Source of the DNA: JAFEDN01 sp965651935
GTDB lineage: Bacteria; Pseudomonadota; Gammaproteobacteria; Coxiellales; Coxiellaceae
NCBI GenBank assembly: GCA_965651935.1
Contig: CBFGTC010000005.1
Location: 41,621 to 105,620, forward strand
DNA: 64,000 nucleotides
Reading direction: 5' to 3'
The notes beneath the pieces are model-generated. The model had not been told where the DNA came from and searched no databases. It saw only the letters and a list, made by a program, of their open reading frames with translations. The position numbers and the translations under genes were made by a program. Positions 19,076 to 28,047 of this stretch are shown piece after piece; positions within the stretch are counted from its first letter, which is position 1, and each line of letters starts with the position of its first letter.

Positions 19076-20658
19076 AACAATTACGTCTTTATTATCATAC
19101 TGTCCGTTATTTAATGCCAATTCAAATTTATGGGCGGCTTTGGTTTAAATTAAAAAAGCCTTCGGTGCGCACATTCAAGCATATCCCGGCAATGGAGTTT
19201 CCCACTGTTAAAATCCCTTTTTTAGCTAAACCTGAAAATTATCTTTACACGATTTGTAAACAATATGCTGGTGATTGGCAAAGTCAATACCTGGAAAAAT
19301 TGTTTTTGTACCACTTACATTATTTTGATTATCCAGAATATAAATGGCTAATACCCGTGTGGATCAAGCAAAATTCTCCTGGAACCTATCCAAGTTGGGA
19401 TTCTTATCCATTATCGATGCGAATTGTGAATTGGATAAAATGGATTTTAGCTGGTCATCAAGAGTCCGTGAGCACGTTGTTGAGTTTAATGGCGCAAGCA
19501 GATTATTTGAGCCGGCGTTTAGAATTCCATTTATTAGGAAATCATTTGTTGGCAAACGCGAAGGCTTTACTCTTTGCAGGGGTTTTTTTTGGAGCGGCAG
19601 GAGATAATTGGCGAGAAAAAGCCCTAGTTATTTTAGACAATCAACTGGACAAACAAATTTTAGCAGATGGCGGTCATATTGAAAGAAGTACGCAATATCA
19701 TTGTTTGGTTTTAGAAGATTTATTGGATTGTGTCAATTTATTAAAAATCTATGGTAAAGTAATTCCTGTCAAATGGTCGAATTGCATATATAAAATGTTG
19801 CAATGGTTGGAGGTGATGAGCCATCCAGACGGTGATATCGCTTTATTTAACGATGCAACACTTAAGACAACGCCCTCTCCAGCTAAATTAATCGAATACG
19901 CTAATTTATTAGGGTATACCTTTACTTCTCCCAAAGGATCGCATTTTTTAAAGACCAGTGGTTATGCACGTTTGCAGCGAAATAAGGCGCATGTATTGAT
20001 AGACGTAGCGCCATTAGGACCTGATTATTTGTTAGGGCACGCTCATGCCGATACCTTTACTTTTGAACTATCGCTAGAAAAACAACGAATCATTGTTAAT
20101 TCCGGAATCTCCACTTACGCCAACAATTCAGAGCGATTACTGCAACGTGGTACTTTAGCACATAACACACTAATGATTGATCATACTAATTCATCGGAAA
20201 TTTGGTCTAGCTTTAGAGTAGCAAAACGAGCGAAAGTGAGTCATATTAATTTTTCCTTTGGCCAGGATACCGATAAAATTTCAGCCGAACATGATGGTTA
20301 TCACAGTAAGATGAAAATTATCCATGAAAGGTCTTGGCAATTAACTAAATATGAACTGAGAATAGAAGATAAGCTACGGGGCAAGGGGGTTCATTATGTG
20401 ACCATTCCGTTTCACTTGCATCCGGATTTGACCCCTGAATTGCTTGATGCCAATCAAGTTGTTATTCGTAAAGAAAATCGACTATTAGCAAAAGTATATT
20501 TAGATTCGCAATTAGTGTGGAGTTTAAAACCGGGAAATTTCTATCCTGACTTTGGCATAGCCATTGCCAATTGGCGCATTATAGGTGAAAACCGCATAAA
20601 GCTACCGCTCCAAGTTTCGCATTTATTTGTTTGGGAATGTTCGGAGAATGCTCGATGA
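19072..20658 (+). CDS. Heparinase II/III-like protein (plus arm)
   Basis: A 528-aa protein of the heparinase II/III superfamily common in polysaccharide loci. The N-terminal alpha/alpha barrel region contains GNHLLANAKALLFAG, DGGHIERSTQYHCLVLEDLLD and LFNDA. The C-terminal half has DYLLGHAHADTFTFELS and GTLAHNTLMIDH, the characteristic His-containing motifs. Members are polysaccharide lyases; here it may trim or release the polymer made by this locus. No clear signal peptide is visible, which is odd for a lyase acting outside. Coupled to wecB and to the next GT by ATGA overlaps. A second, distinct member lies at 31505-33517. Confidence 0.85.
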   Translation: MKQLRLYYHTVRYLMPIQIYGRLWFKLKKPSVRTFKHIPAMEFPTVKIPFLAKPENYLYTICKQYAGDWQSQYLEKLFLYHLHYFDYPEYKWLIPVWIKQNSPGTYPSWDSYPLSMRIVNWIKWILAGHQESVSTLLSLMAQADYLSRRLEFHLLGNHLLANAKALLFAGVFFGAAGDNWREKALVILDNQLDKQILADGGHIERSTQYHCLVLEDLLDCVNLLKIYGKVIPVKWSNCIYKMLQWLEVMSHPDGDIALFNDATLKTTPSPAKLIEYANLLGYTFTSPKGSHFLKTSGYARLQRNKAHVLIDVAPLGPDYLLGHAHADTFTFELSLEKQRIIVNSGISTYANNSERLLQRGTLAHNTLMIDHTNSSEIWSSFRVAKRAKVSHINFSFGQDTDKISAEHDGYHSKMKIIHERSWQLTKYELRIEDKLRGKGVHYVTIPFHLHPDLTPELLDANQVVIRKENRLLAKVYLDSQLVWSLKPGNFYPDFGIAIANWRIIGENRIKLPLQVSHLFVWECSENAR

Positions 20659-21896
20659 AAATTTTATTATTTAGTGAGTACTTTCCTCCTGAATATAATG
20701 CGGCGGCATCCAGAGTATTTGAGCAAGCGTATTATTGGCAAAAGCGAGGTCATGAAGTCACGGTGGTTACAACCCAACCTAATTTTCCTGAGGGCAAATT
20801 ATTTCCAAACTATAAAAATAGCATGTATTATTCAGAAATTATGGATAACATTCGAGTGATCCGCGTTAAAACGTTTATAACAAGGAATAAAGGAGTTTTT
20901 TTAAGATCAATTGATTATGCCTCCTATCTTTTGCCGGGGTTGATAGCTGGTTTATTGCAGAAAAAGCCAGATATCATTATTGCCAATTGTCCGACTCCGT
21001 TTGCAGGATTGGTGGGTATAATGACGGGACGTTTGCGCTCAATTCCATGTGTATTACAAGTCAGTGACCTTTGGCCAGCTTCCATTGTGGCGGTGGGTGC
21101 AATGCGTAAAAATTTTGCGATAAAATTTTTAGAAAAATTTGAATTATTTTTATATCATGCCGCGTATAAAGTAATTGTATTAACAGCGGCGTTTAAACAA
21201 AATTTAATCGGTCGAGGTATTAATGCAGATAAAATCCACGTTGTTTTAAACGGTGTGGATTTAAATCGCTTTTATCCTCAGCCTAAAAATTGGCAACTGG
21301 CGGCGCAATTAAAATTGAATCCAAACTATTTTATCGTAGGATATATAGGCACCTTCGGTATGGCGCATGCGTTAGAAAATATTCTTCATGCCGCAGCGCT
21401 AATTAAAAAAAACACATATATTCATTTTTTATTTATTGGAACGGGAGCAGAGCGAGAAAAATTATGTGATATAGTAAAAAATTTATGCTTAACCAATGTC
21501 ACGATATTATTATCGCAACCGAAAGAGCGTATTGCTGAATTTTGGAGTTTATGCGACTTGGCGTTGGTGCATCTCAAAGATAATCCCGTTTTTAACGAAG
21601 TCATACCATCCAAAATTTTTGAAGCCATGGGTATGGGGAAACCGCTTCTTATCGCCGCTCCAGATGGTGAAGCAACCCAGCTTATTAAAAAAGAACAGAT
21701 CGGCTTAGTTGTTCCTCCCGAAGATCCTAATCGGCTAGCTGAAACCATTATTTTTGCGAGTGAGAATCAGTTAATCATGGAGGAAATGGCTAAAAAGAGT
21801 AAACTGACTGCGAAAAAATACAGCCGGGAAAGCCAGGCGGATGCTATTTTGAATATTATTGAATTTAAAGAATCGTCGGTGATCTCCGAAATTTAG
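20655..21896 (+). CDS. Glycosyltransferase family 4 (WbuB-like)
   Basis: A 413-aa GT-B fold glycosyltransferase. The N-terminus (MKILLFSEYFPPEYNAAASR) is typical of WbuB-like GT4 enzymes. The C-terminal GT1 domain has VVLNGVDLNRFYP, VGYIGTFGMAHALENIL and the donor-binding stretch FEAMGMGKPLLIAAPDGEA. The start at 20655 overlaps the previous stop (ATGA) and has GGAG eight bases upstream. It adds one sugar to the lipid-linked repeat unit; the sugar is unknown. Confidence 0.9.
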   Translation: MKILLFSEYFPPEYNAAASRVFEQAYYWQKRGHEVTVVTTQPNFPEGKLFPNYKNSMYYSEIMDNIRVIRVKTFITRNKGVFLRSIDYASYLLPGLIAGLLQKKPDIIIANCPTPFAGLVGIMTGRLRSIPCVLQVSDLWPASIVAVGAMRKNFAIKFLEKFELFLYHAAYKVIVLTAAFKQNLIGRGINADKIHVVLNGVDLNRFYPQPKNWQLAAQLKLNPNYFIVGYIGTFGMAHALENILHAAALIKKNTYIHFLFIGTGAEREKLCDIVKNLCLTNVTILLSQPKERIAEFWSLCDLALVHLKDNPVFNEVIPSKIFEAMGMGKPLLIAAPDGEATQLIKKEQIGLVVPPEDPNRLAETIIFASENQLIMEEMAKKSKLTAKKYSRESQADAILNIIEFKESSVISEI

Positions 21897-21935
21897 ATTG
21901 ATATCCCTAATGGGTTTGAGAGGTGTTTAAAATAG

Positions 21936-23165
21936 ATGAATTTATTACTTAAAAATTTTTTATGTACCTTTTCGGTTCGTTGTATGGTCCTTATGTCTGG
22001 ATTTATTGTCAGTATTTTCAGTGCACACTTTTTAGGGCCTGTCGGCAGAGGTAAATATTTTTTTGTTACTTCTCTGTCTGTTTTATTAGTGCAAATATGT
22101 TCTTTAGGGATTCCGTCTAGCTCTACCTTTTTGGTTGCTAAAAATCCCGCGGTTTTAGGTAAGTTAATGATAAATTCGATGTGGATTTCACTGATTTTAG
22201 GTTTAGGCTCAGCGGTAATCATCACCGGATTTTTTCACTTGCGTCATTCAGCCTCTGAGGTAATGCTCATTATTATGCTGGTCCCTGCCTCATTATTTTA
22301 TCTTTTTGGAACTAATTTATTGATAGGAATTAATAAAATTAAAGTTTTTAATTTATTTCAAATCAGTAGTAATTTAGGCGTAGGAATAATTTTATTATAT
22401 TGTGGTTATTTGGGATTTACTGCTAAGGGATTTTTAGTTGGGACTTCTTTAGCATGGTTATTAGCAGCAATATTAATGTTTTGTTTCATTTCAAGATTAG
22501 CTGCAATAAATTATAAATTTGATTTCGAAATTTTTAGAAAAGGCTTTAACTTTGGCATTAAAAGCTATATGGCTTGTCTACTGCCATCCATGCTGGTAAA
22601 AAGTAATATTTTTATATTGAAGTATTTTACCAGTTCAGAAATTTTAGGTTATTATTCGATTGCCTCTCAAATTAACGATGTGATATCTTCATTGCCAGCT
22701 ACTTTCTCCTTATTGTTATTTCCAGAAATTATTAAAAACCCTGAGACAGGTTGGAAAAAAACTCAATCTGCTGTGGTTGGAGTAGCCAGTTTTTTATTAT
22801 TAGGTGAAATACTCTTGGCTTTTTTAGCACCAAGACTTATTCCATTTGTATTTGGCGCAAAATTTTCGACTTCGGTAATTATTTTATGGTGTATGTTGCC
22901 CGGCGCTTTTAGTTTATGTATTATTAGTATTATGTCGCAATATTTAGCGGCTAATGGCTTTCCTTTAGAGTTAATCTTGTTCTGGGTTATTGGTTTTTTA
23001 TTCATGTTGATATTAAGTTTTTTTCTAATACCTCAGTTTGCTGGGATTGGGGCAGCATTAAGTTTGTCCATTACTTATGCTTTCTTGGCTTGTATAATTG
23101 GTTCTTTTGCCTATCGTTTCAAAAATAAAATTCAAAATCACGTATTATCAGAGGCGACAACATGA
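21936..23165 (+). CDS. wzx: Polysaccharide repeat-unit flippase (Wzx-like, MOP superfamily)
   Basis: A 409-aa, very hydrophobic protein with about 12 predicted membrane segments. An N-terminal FSAHFLGPVGRGKYFFVTSL motif is typical of Wzx/RfbX transporters, as is the helix pair around MSQYLAANGFPLELILFWVIG. It should flip undecaprenyl-linked repeat units across the inner membrane. GAGGTG lies upstream of the ATG. It overlaps the following glycosyltransferase by four bases. Confidence 0.88.
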   Translation: MNLLLKNFLCTFSVRCMVLMSGFIVSIFSAHFLGPVGRGKYFFVTSLSVLLVQICSLGIPSSSTFLVAKNPAVLGKLMINSMWISLILGLGSAVIITGFFHLRHSASEVMLIIMLVPASLFYLFGTNLLIGINKIKVFNLFQISSNLGVGIILLYCGYLGFTAKGFLVGTSLAWLLAAILMFCFISRLAAINYKFDFEIFRKGFNFGIKSYMACLLPSMLVKSNIFILKYFTSSEILGYYSIASQINDVISSLPATFSLLLFPEIIKNPETGWKKTQSAVVGVASFLLLGEILLAFLAPRLIPFVFGAKFSTSVIILWCMLPGAFSLCIISIMSQYLAANGFPLELILFWVIGFLFMLILSFFLIPQFAGIGAALSLSITYAFLACIIGSFAYRFKNKIQNHVLSEATT

Positions 23166-24850
23166 CTACGAAAAACTATGCACTGACTATCAATCCCTTA
23201 TCTTCTAAATTTAAAACTCAACTGGAAAATAAATTAGGCGCACCGATTAATTTTTTATTATTAGGAACAATACGATCTTTTACTTTGAAACAGATTTGGA
23301 GATATTTACGTTCACTGGATGTTGAAAATTTATTGTTGCCCATTGAATATGATAATTTTAAACTGTTAATTCCCATATTGGAATTAGTTACTATTCCTAT
23401 TTCAGCTAAGAAAATAAGTATTGTTCACAGCGATCTTACCTTTTCACCAATTAATAAATTAAAAATTGTTGCTCAAACAATACCAATTTCTATACATTTA
23501 TTCAAAGCTTATGTTTCTTGTGTGCAAAACCTTATAGACGTAAGAAAATATCTTAAAAAAGCCCCAACTTATTTTAAGCATAATGATAGTCGTAGAGTAC
23601 TGTATTTAGACAATACTATATGGTTTGGACCTATGGCTGGCGGTTGTGTCGCTCATGTTAGCGGGGTTGTTAACGCCTTGCTTAATAAAGGTTATGGAGT
23701 GGATTATGCTGCTTTGCAGAGACTGCCGCCATTGTTACCACAAGTTAATTTTCATAAAATTATTTCTCCAAAATTATTTGTATTACCTGGAGCGGTAAAT
23801 CTTTTTCCATTAAACGATGCGGTGATTTCGCAGTTGATCAAAAAGCCAAGTAATTATCAATTTATTTATCAAAGGCTGGTATTAAATAATTATGCGGGAG
23901 TTAAACTATCGCAAAAATTAAATATTCCTCTGATTTTGGAGTATAATTCTCCTTTAGTTTGGGTGGCTAAGGTTTGGGGAACTCAACAGAGACTTCGGTT
24001 TGAAAAGTATGCTGAAAATTGTGAAAATATTTGTCTTAAACACGCCCATTTAATTGTGACTATTTCAGAAGTATTGCGAGATCATCTTATTAATAAGGGT
24101 ATTTCTCCAAATAAAATTGCTTATTATCCTAATGGGATAGATCCAGAAATTTTTAATCCAGAGCGTTTTACTCAAAATAATAAAATTATTCTTTGTAAGC
24201 AGTATGATATTCCTGAAAATGCCTTGATTTTTTGTTTTATTGGAACTTTTGGTCCATGGCATGGTGTGACTATATTGGCTCATGCGATTAAAAAATTAAT
24301 AGACGAACATTTTGATTGCGTTGAAAAATATACTGTACGTTTTTTATTGATTGGTAATGGCGTGGAATACTCTAATGTAAAAAGTATTTTAAATAAACCT
24401 CTTTACCAAAGGCATGTCATATTTACTGATGTGATTCCTCAAGAGGCAGCACCAGAATATTTAGCAATATCGGATGTTTTTTTGTCTCCTCAAGTGCCAA
24501 ACCCAGATGGTAGTCGTTTTTTTGGCTCACCTACTAAACTATTTGAATACATGGGCATGGCAAAACCCATTATAGCTTCAAAATTAGAACAAATAGGTGA
24601 TATTTTAAAAAACAGTTTAGATATCGATCGACTTCCGAGTCTTCCACCCAATCCTGATTCTCCGGAATTAGCATTATTATGTGAACCAGGCAATATCGAT
24701 CAATTAGTAAAGGCCATGATCTTTCTCTGCGAGCAACCTGAATGGCGATGCATGCTTGGTAAAAATGCTAGAAAGGAAGCGCTGAGTAAATTTACTTGGG
24801 ATAAAAATGTAAGTCATTTTTTAGATAAACTCACGGCAATCACTCAGTAA
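23162..24850 (+). CDS. Glycosyltransferase family 4 with N-terminal extension
   Basis: A 562-aa protein whose last ~400 residues are a GT4 enzyme: GPMAGGCVAHVSGVVNALL (acceptor-side Gly loop), IAYYPNGIDPEIFNP, FIGTFGPWHGV and SPTKLFEYMGMAKPIIASK (donor site). The first ~150 residues are an extension without a motif I recognise. It is the last gene of the plus arm; its final 30 bases overlap the convergent wzy gene tail to tail. Confidence 0.88.
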   Translation: MTTKNYALTINPLSSKFKTQLENKLGAPINFLLLGTIRSFTLKQIWRYLRSLDVENLLLPIEYDNFKLLIPILELVTIPISAKKISIVHSDLTFSPINKLKIVAQTIPISIHLFKAYVSCVQNLIDVRKYLKKAPTYFKHNDSRRVLYLDNTIWFGPMAGGCVAHVSGVVNALLNKGYGVDYAALQRLPPLLPQVNFHKIISPKLFVLPGAVNLFPLNDAVISQLIKKPSNYQFIYQRLVLNNYAGVKLSQKLNIPLILEYNSPLVWVAKVWGTQQRLRFEKYAENCENICLKHAHLIVTISEVLRDHLINKGISPNKIAYYPNGIDPEIFNPERFTQNNKIILCKQYDIPENALIFCFIGTFGPWHGVTILAHAIKKLIDEHFDCVEKYTVRFLLIGNGVEYSNVKSILNKPLYQRHVIFTDVIPQEAAPEYLAISDVFLSPQVPNPDGSRFFGSPTKLFEYMGMAKPIIASKLEQIGDILKNSLDIDRLPSLPPNPDSPELALLCEPGNIDQLVKAMIFLCEQPEWRCMLGKNARKEALSKFTWDKNVSHFLDKLTAITQ

Positions 24851-26149
24851 CAACATTATAATTGCTAATGCAATCCATGTATTTAAAATGCCTGCGGCCA
24901 ATGGAACATTGGCAATAATACCATTAAGAAAATAAAATGCCGGAACTCCAGCAAAAATAATTTTTTCATATTTAACTTTATAAGTTAAAAATTGAATGGA
25001 TAAATATATAAATCGTCCAATAGCCAATAAACATAATAATATAGAGGAAAAAAATCCTAAATAACCTAATTCAACTCCTTGCTGAATATTGAATTGATGA
25101 GCGCTGTGGTAATTAATATAATGATCTGATGCTCCTGAGCCTACACCAAGATAATAATTTTGCATAAAAATATGCCAACCTATTCGCATAGCTTGTAATC
25201 GTTCAGCGGCTGATTGTTCAGCATTTTCGGTAGACCAACTAAATGCTAATTTCATTCGTTTTATATATAAAATTACAAAATCTGGGCATATAAAGTATAA
25301 TATTAGAAATAAAATCAAAATCACTGATAAATATAACCAAAAAATTCTACGTTGATAGACGAAACTCATTACTAAAGTTATAACAAAAAAGCATACAAAA
25401 CTGGATCTAATTTCTAAAATGAATAAATGGATTAGAACCAAGGTCAATCCCAGCCAATATATAAATACTTGCTGTAAAGGTAGATCATTATATAATATAC
25501 ATCCAAAAAAAATAACTCCAGCCATACCCATAAATACGGCAGTATTATCTGCATTACCAAATGTTTGTATGCGATATTCATACATCCTAATAAGATTAAA
25601 ATGGGAAAAAATTAATTCAGATAAATTAGGAATACCCCAGGCTTCATAATAGGCATACAGTCCCATAAGCAAAGGAAATAAACATCCTAAAAAAAATGAC
25701 ATAAATATCAATCTAATTAATTGCGGTGTTGTTTTTAGATTGTTAAAGGTAATACTAAGTAAAGCAATAGAAATAAATTTTGAGAAATAATTGGTTATCA
25801 CTCCTGGAGTAGTGTAATTTGCCAAAGTGCTTATAGTTCCAGCTAGAATAAATATTATAATAATTAGTAAAGTAATTGCCGAAAAATAGCTGCAATAATG
25901 TATAATTTTTTCATGATTAATAATTCTATATATGATTATCAACAAGCTCATCATAATGGTTGGCAGTAACATTAGATTAATAAAGGATGCATCATTGAAA
26001 GTTAGTTCTGCTAGATTTTGTAAATTAGTTAAATAATAATAAGCTCTGCCGGGAAAATTATTTGCGGCAGGGAGAAAAAAAATTAATGCACCGATTAGAA
26101 ACTCTTTAATTCCAATCCTTTGTCGATCTTCTGCTGCAATTAGATTCAT
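24821..26149 (-). CDS. wzy: O-antigen/capsule polymerase (Wzy-like)
   Basis: A 442-aa integral membrane protein with roughly 11-12 hydrophobic segments and one larger loop. The region MRIGWHIFMQNYYLGVGSGASDHYINYHSAH is the Wzy_C / O-antigen ligase signature (a G-G-x-G turn followed by the conserved His). It should polymerise repeat units in the periplasm or act as a ligase; in a Wzx/Wzc locus polymerase is the more likely role. It overlaps asnB by four bases. Confidence 0.85.
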   Translation of the reverse strand: MNLIAAEDRQRIGIKEFLIGALIFFLPAANNFPGRAYYYLTNLQNLAELTFNDASFINLMLLPTIMMSLLIIIYRIINHEKIIHYCSYFSAITLLIIIIFILAGTISTLANYTTPGVITNYFSKFISIALLSITFNNLKTTPQLIRLIFMSFFLGCLFPLLMGLYAYYEAWGIPNLSELIFSHFNLIRMYEYRIQTFGNADNTAVFMGMAGVIFFGCILYNDLPLQQVFIYWLGLTLVLIHLFILEIRSSFVCFFVITLVMSFVYQRRIFWLYLSVILILFLILYFICPDFVILYIKRMKLAFSWSTENAEQSAAERLQAMRIGWHIFMQNYYLGVGSGASDHYINYHSAHQFNIQQGVELGYLGFFSSILLCLLAIGRFIYLSIQFLTYKVKYEKIIFAGVPAFYFLNGIIANVPLAAGILNTWIALAIIMLLLSDCREFI

Positions 26150-28047
26150 GTTAGTTCTAATGGCAATTGTTCAATATTTACCTTGTGCCATAAAGCAAAG
26201 TTAAACAAAACCCAAAGATTTCTTGTAGAACATTTGGGCAACCATTTTGGATCTAAATAATCAGTTTTTTTAATCAATTCATCCACTTTCTGTTTAATAT
26301 GAATGCCTAATTTAGTAGTAAGCCATTCGTCAAGTGGAACTCCAAAGCCTTGTTTGGGACGATCAATGATAGTGTCAGGAATAACTCCGCGGACGGCTTT
26401 TTTTAATATATATTTTAAATTTTCATTTTTGATTTTAATGTGTGTAGGAATACTAAAAGCCAATTCAACCAATTTATGATCTAAAAATGGTACTCTTCCT
26501 TCTAGGCTGACTCCCATGGTCATTTTATCAATCCTAGCCAACAACAATTCCGGCAATCTTAAATTTAAATCCTGATAACTCATCCAATGAAATATCGATT
26601 GGTCCCAAGCTTTATCTTTAAATCGTTGCCAGTTTGGTTCAATGGCATTCCAAGAGCTGTAGTGACTAAACTTTTTTTTCATTCGCGGTGAGAGCAATGC
26701 ATATTTTAGCGATTCTGGAAACGCTTCTGATCCACTCCAAAAAATAGGTTTTTTCATGAAACTTCGCCGCAAATACTCATATTCAAAATAATGTAAACGT
26801 TGAGTTAATTTTAATAAACCAAATAAGGGAAGACGAAACATTAAACTTCCAGGAATATTAATTTTCTGTTGAATCTTTAAGTTCCATTTCCAGGTTCTAT
26901 AACCCCAAAATAATTCATCAGCTCCTTCACCTACTTGGACGACAGTAATTCCATTGTCACGAGCTAATTTTGAAACATAATAAAGAGGAAAACACACTGG
27001 ATCGGCAATGGGCTCATCCTGTAATTGAATCATTTGAGGCAAAAATTCGAATAGGTTATGTTCTGATAATAAGTGTTCATGATATTTAGCATTAATCGTG
27101 TCAGTCATTAATTTCGCAAAATGTAATTCATTTTTATAAGTTTTGTTTTGTCCATGATACCCAATGGAGAAAGTCTTAATTGGTTGAGTTTCATTCTCTG
27201 AAAATAAGGCTGCATTAGTGCTAGAATCAATCCCTCCAGATAAAAACACACCTACTGATACATCGCTGACCTTTCGTAATCTAACCGAGGTGCGTAATTC
27301 ATTGATAATTAAATGAGCAATTTCATCTTCGTTATGATTAAGCAAAGGATTAACATGGTCCCATACATCCCAATATTTTTGTTGAACAATATTTCCATTT
27401 TGATTTACTTTCATCCAGGACCCAGGTGGGAGCTTATAAATTCCGTCAAATAAAGTTTGTGGAGCTGGGCTTACCAAAAAGGAGAGGTAATTAAAAAAAG
27501 CTTCTTCGTTGACCGCGCGATGTTGCTCAGGGTCTTGTAATAGTGCTCTAATTTCTGAAGCAAATATGAAACGTTGATGATGTATGGTGTAATAAAGCGG
27601 TTTAATTCCAATTCTGTCTCTCACTAGCCACAATTCTTTTTTTTGCACGTCCCATAAACCAAATGCAAACATACCCCGAAACCGGTGGATACATTCAATA
27701 CCCCATTCTGTAAAAGCATTTAAAATCACTTCCGTATCCGAATGATCGGTTTGCCAATTTCGATAACCTAAGTCTTCTAATTCGCGACGCAGTTGTACAT
27801 GGTTATAAATTTCACCATTAAATACTAACCAATATTTTTGGTTGAGCGTGACCATGGGTTGATTGGCATTAGTAGATAAATCGATTATAGATAATCGGCG
27901 ATGCCCTAAGCCAATTCGGCGGTTCTGATCGACCCATACGCCAGCGCCATCCGGTCCGCGGTGAACCATAGCGTCACGCATTTTAATGATATAGATTTCC
28001 GAAATATCAAAATTACCCCAGGATAGTGCGCCGACTATTCCACACAT
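26146..28047 (-). CDS. asnB: Asparagine synthase (glutamine-hydrolysing)
   Basis: About 633 aa. I set the start at 28047 because AsnB needs Cys2 as its N-terminal nucleophile (MCGIVGALSW); the frame is open for 26 further codons upstream, which would be a false extension. The glutaminase domain shows MVHRGPDGAGVW, GHRRLSIIDLS and NGEIYNH. The synthetase domain has the PP-loop SGGIDS at residues 270-275. In polysaccharide loci these enzymes commonly amidate sugar carboxyl groups, here possibly ManNAcA. The start overlaps the end of the bidomain oxidoreductase gene by 13 bases. Confidence 0.93.
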   Translation of the reverse strand: MCGIVGALSWGNFDISEIYIIKMRDAMVHRGPDGAGVWVDQNRRIGLGHRRLSIIDLSTNANQPMVTLNQKYWLVFNGEIYNHVQLRRELEDLGYRNWQTDHSDTEVILNAFTEWGIECIHRFRGMFAFGLWDVQKKELWLVRDRIGIKPLYYTIHHQRFIFASEIRALLQDPEQHRAVNEEAFFNYLSFLVSPAPQTLFDGIYKLPPGSWMKVNQNGNIVQQKYWDVWDHVNPLLNHNEDEIAHLIINELRTSVRLRKVSDVSVGVFLSGGIDSSTNAALFSENETQPIKTFSIGYHGQNKTYKNELHFAKLMTDTINAKYHEHLLSEHNLFEFLPQMIQLQDEPIADPVCFPLYYVSKLARDNGITVVQVGEGADELFWGYRTWKWNLKIQQKINIPGSLMFRLPLFGLLKLTQRLHYFEYEYLRRSFMKKPIFWSGSEAFPESLKYALLSPRMKKKFSHYSSWNAIEPNWQRFKDKAWDQSIFHWMSYQDLNLRLPELLLARIDKMTMGVSLEGRVPFLDHKLVELAFSIPTHIKIKNENLKYILKKAVRGVIPDTIIDRPKQGFGVPLDEWLTTKLGIHIKQKVDELIKKTDYLDPKWLPKCSTRNLWVLFNFALWHKVNIEQLPLELT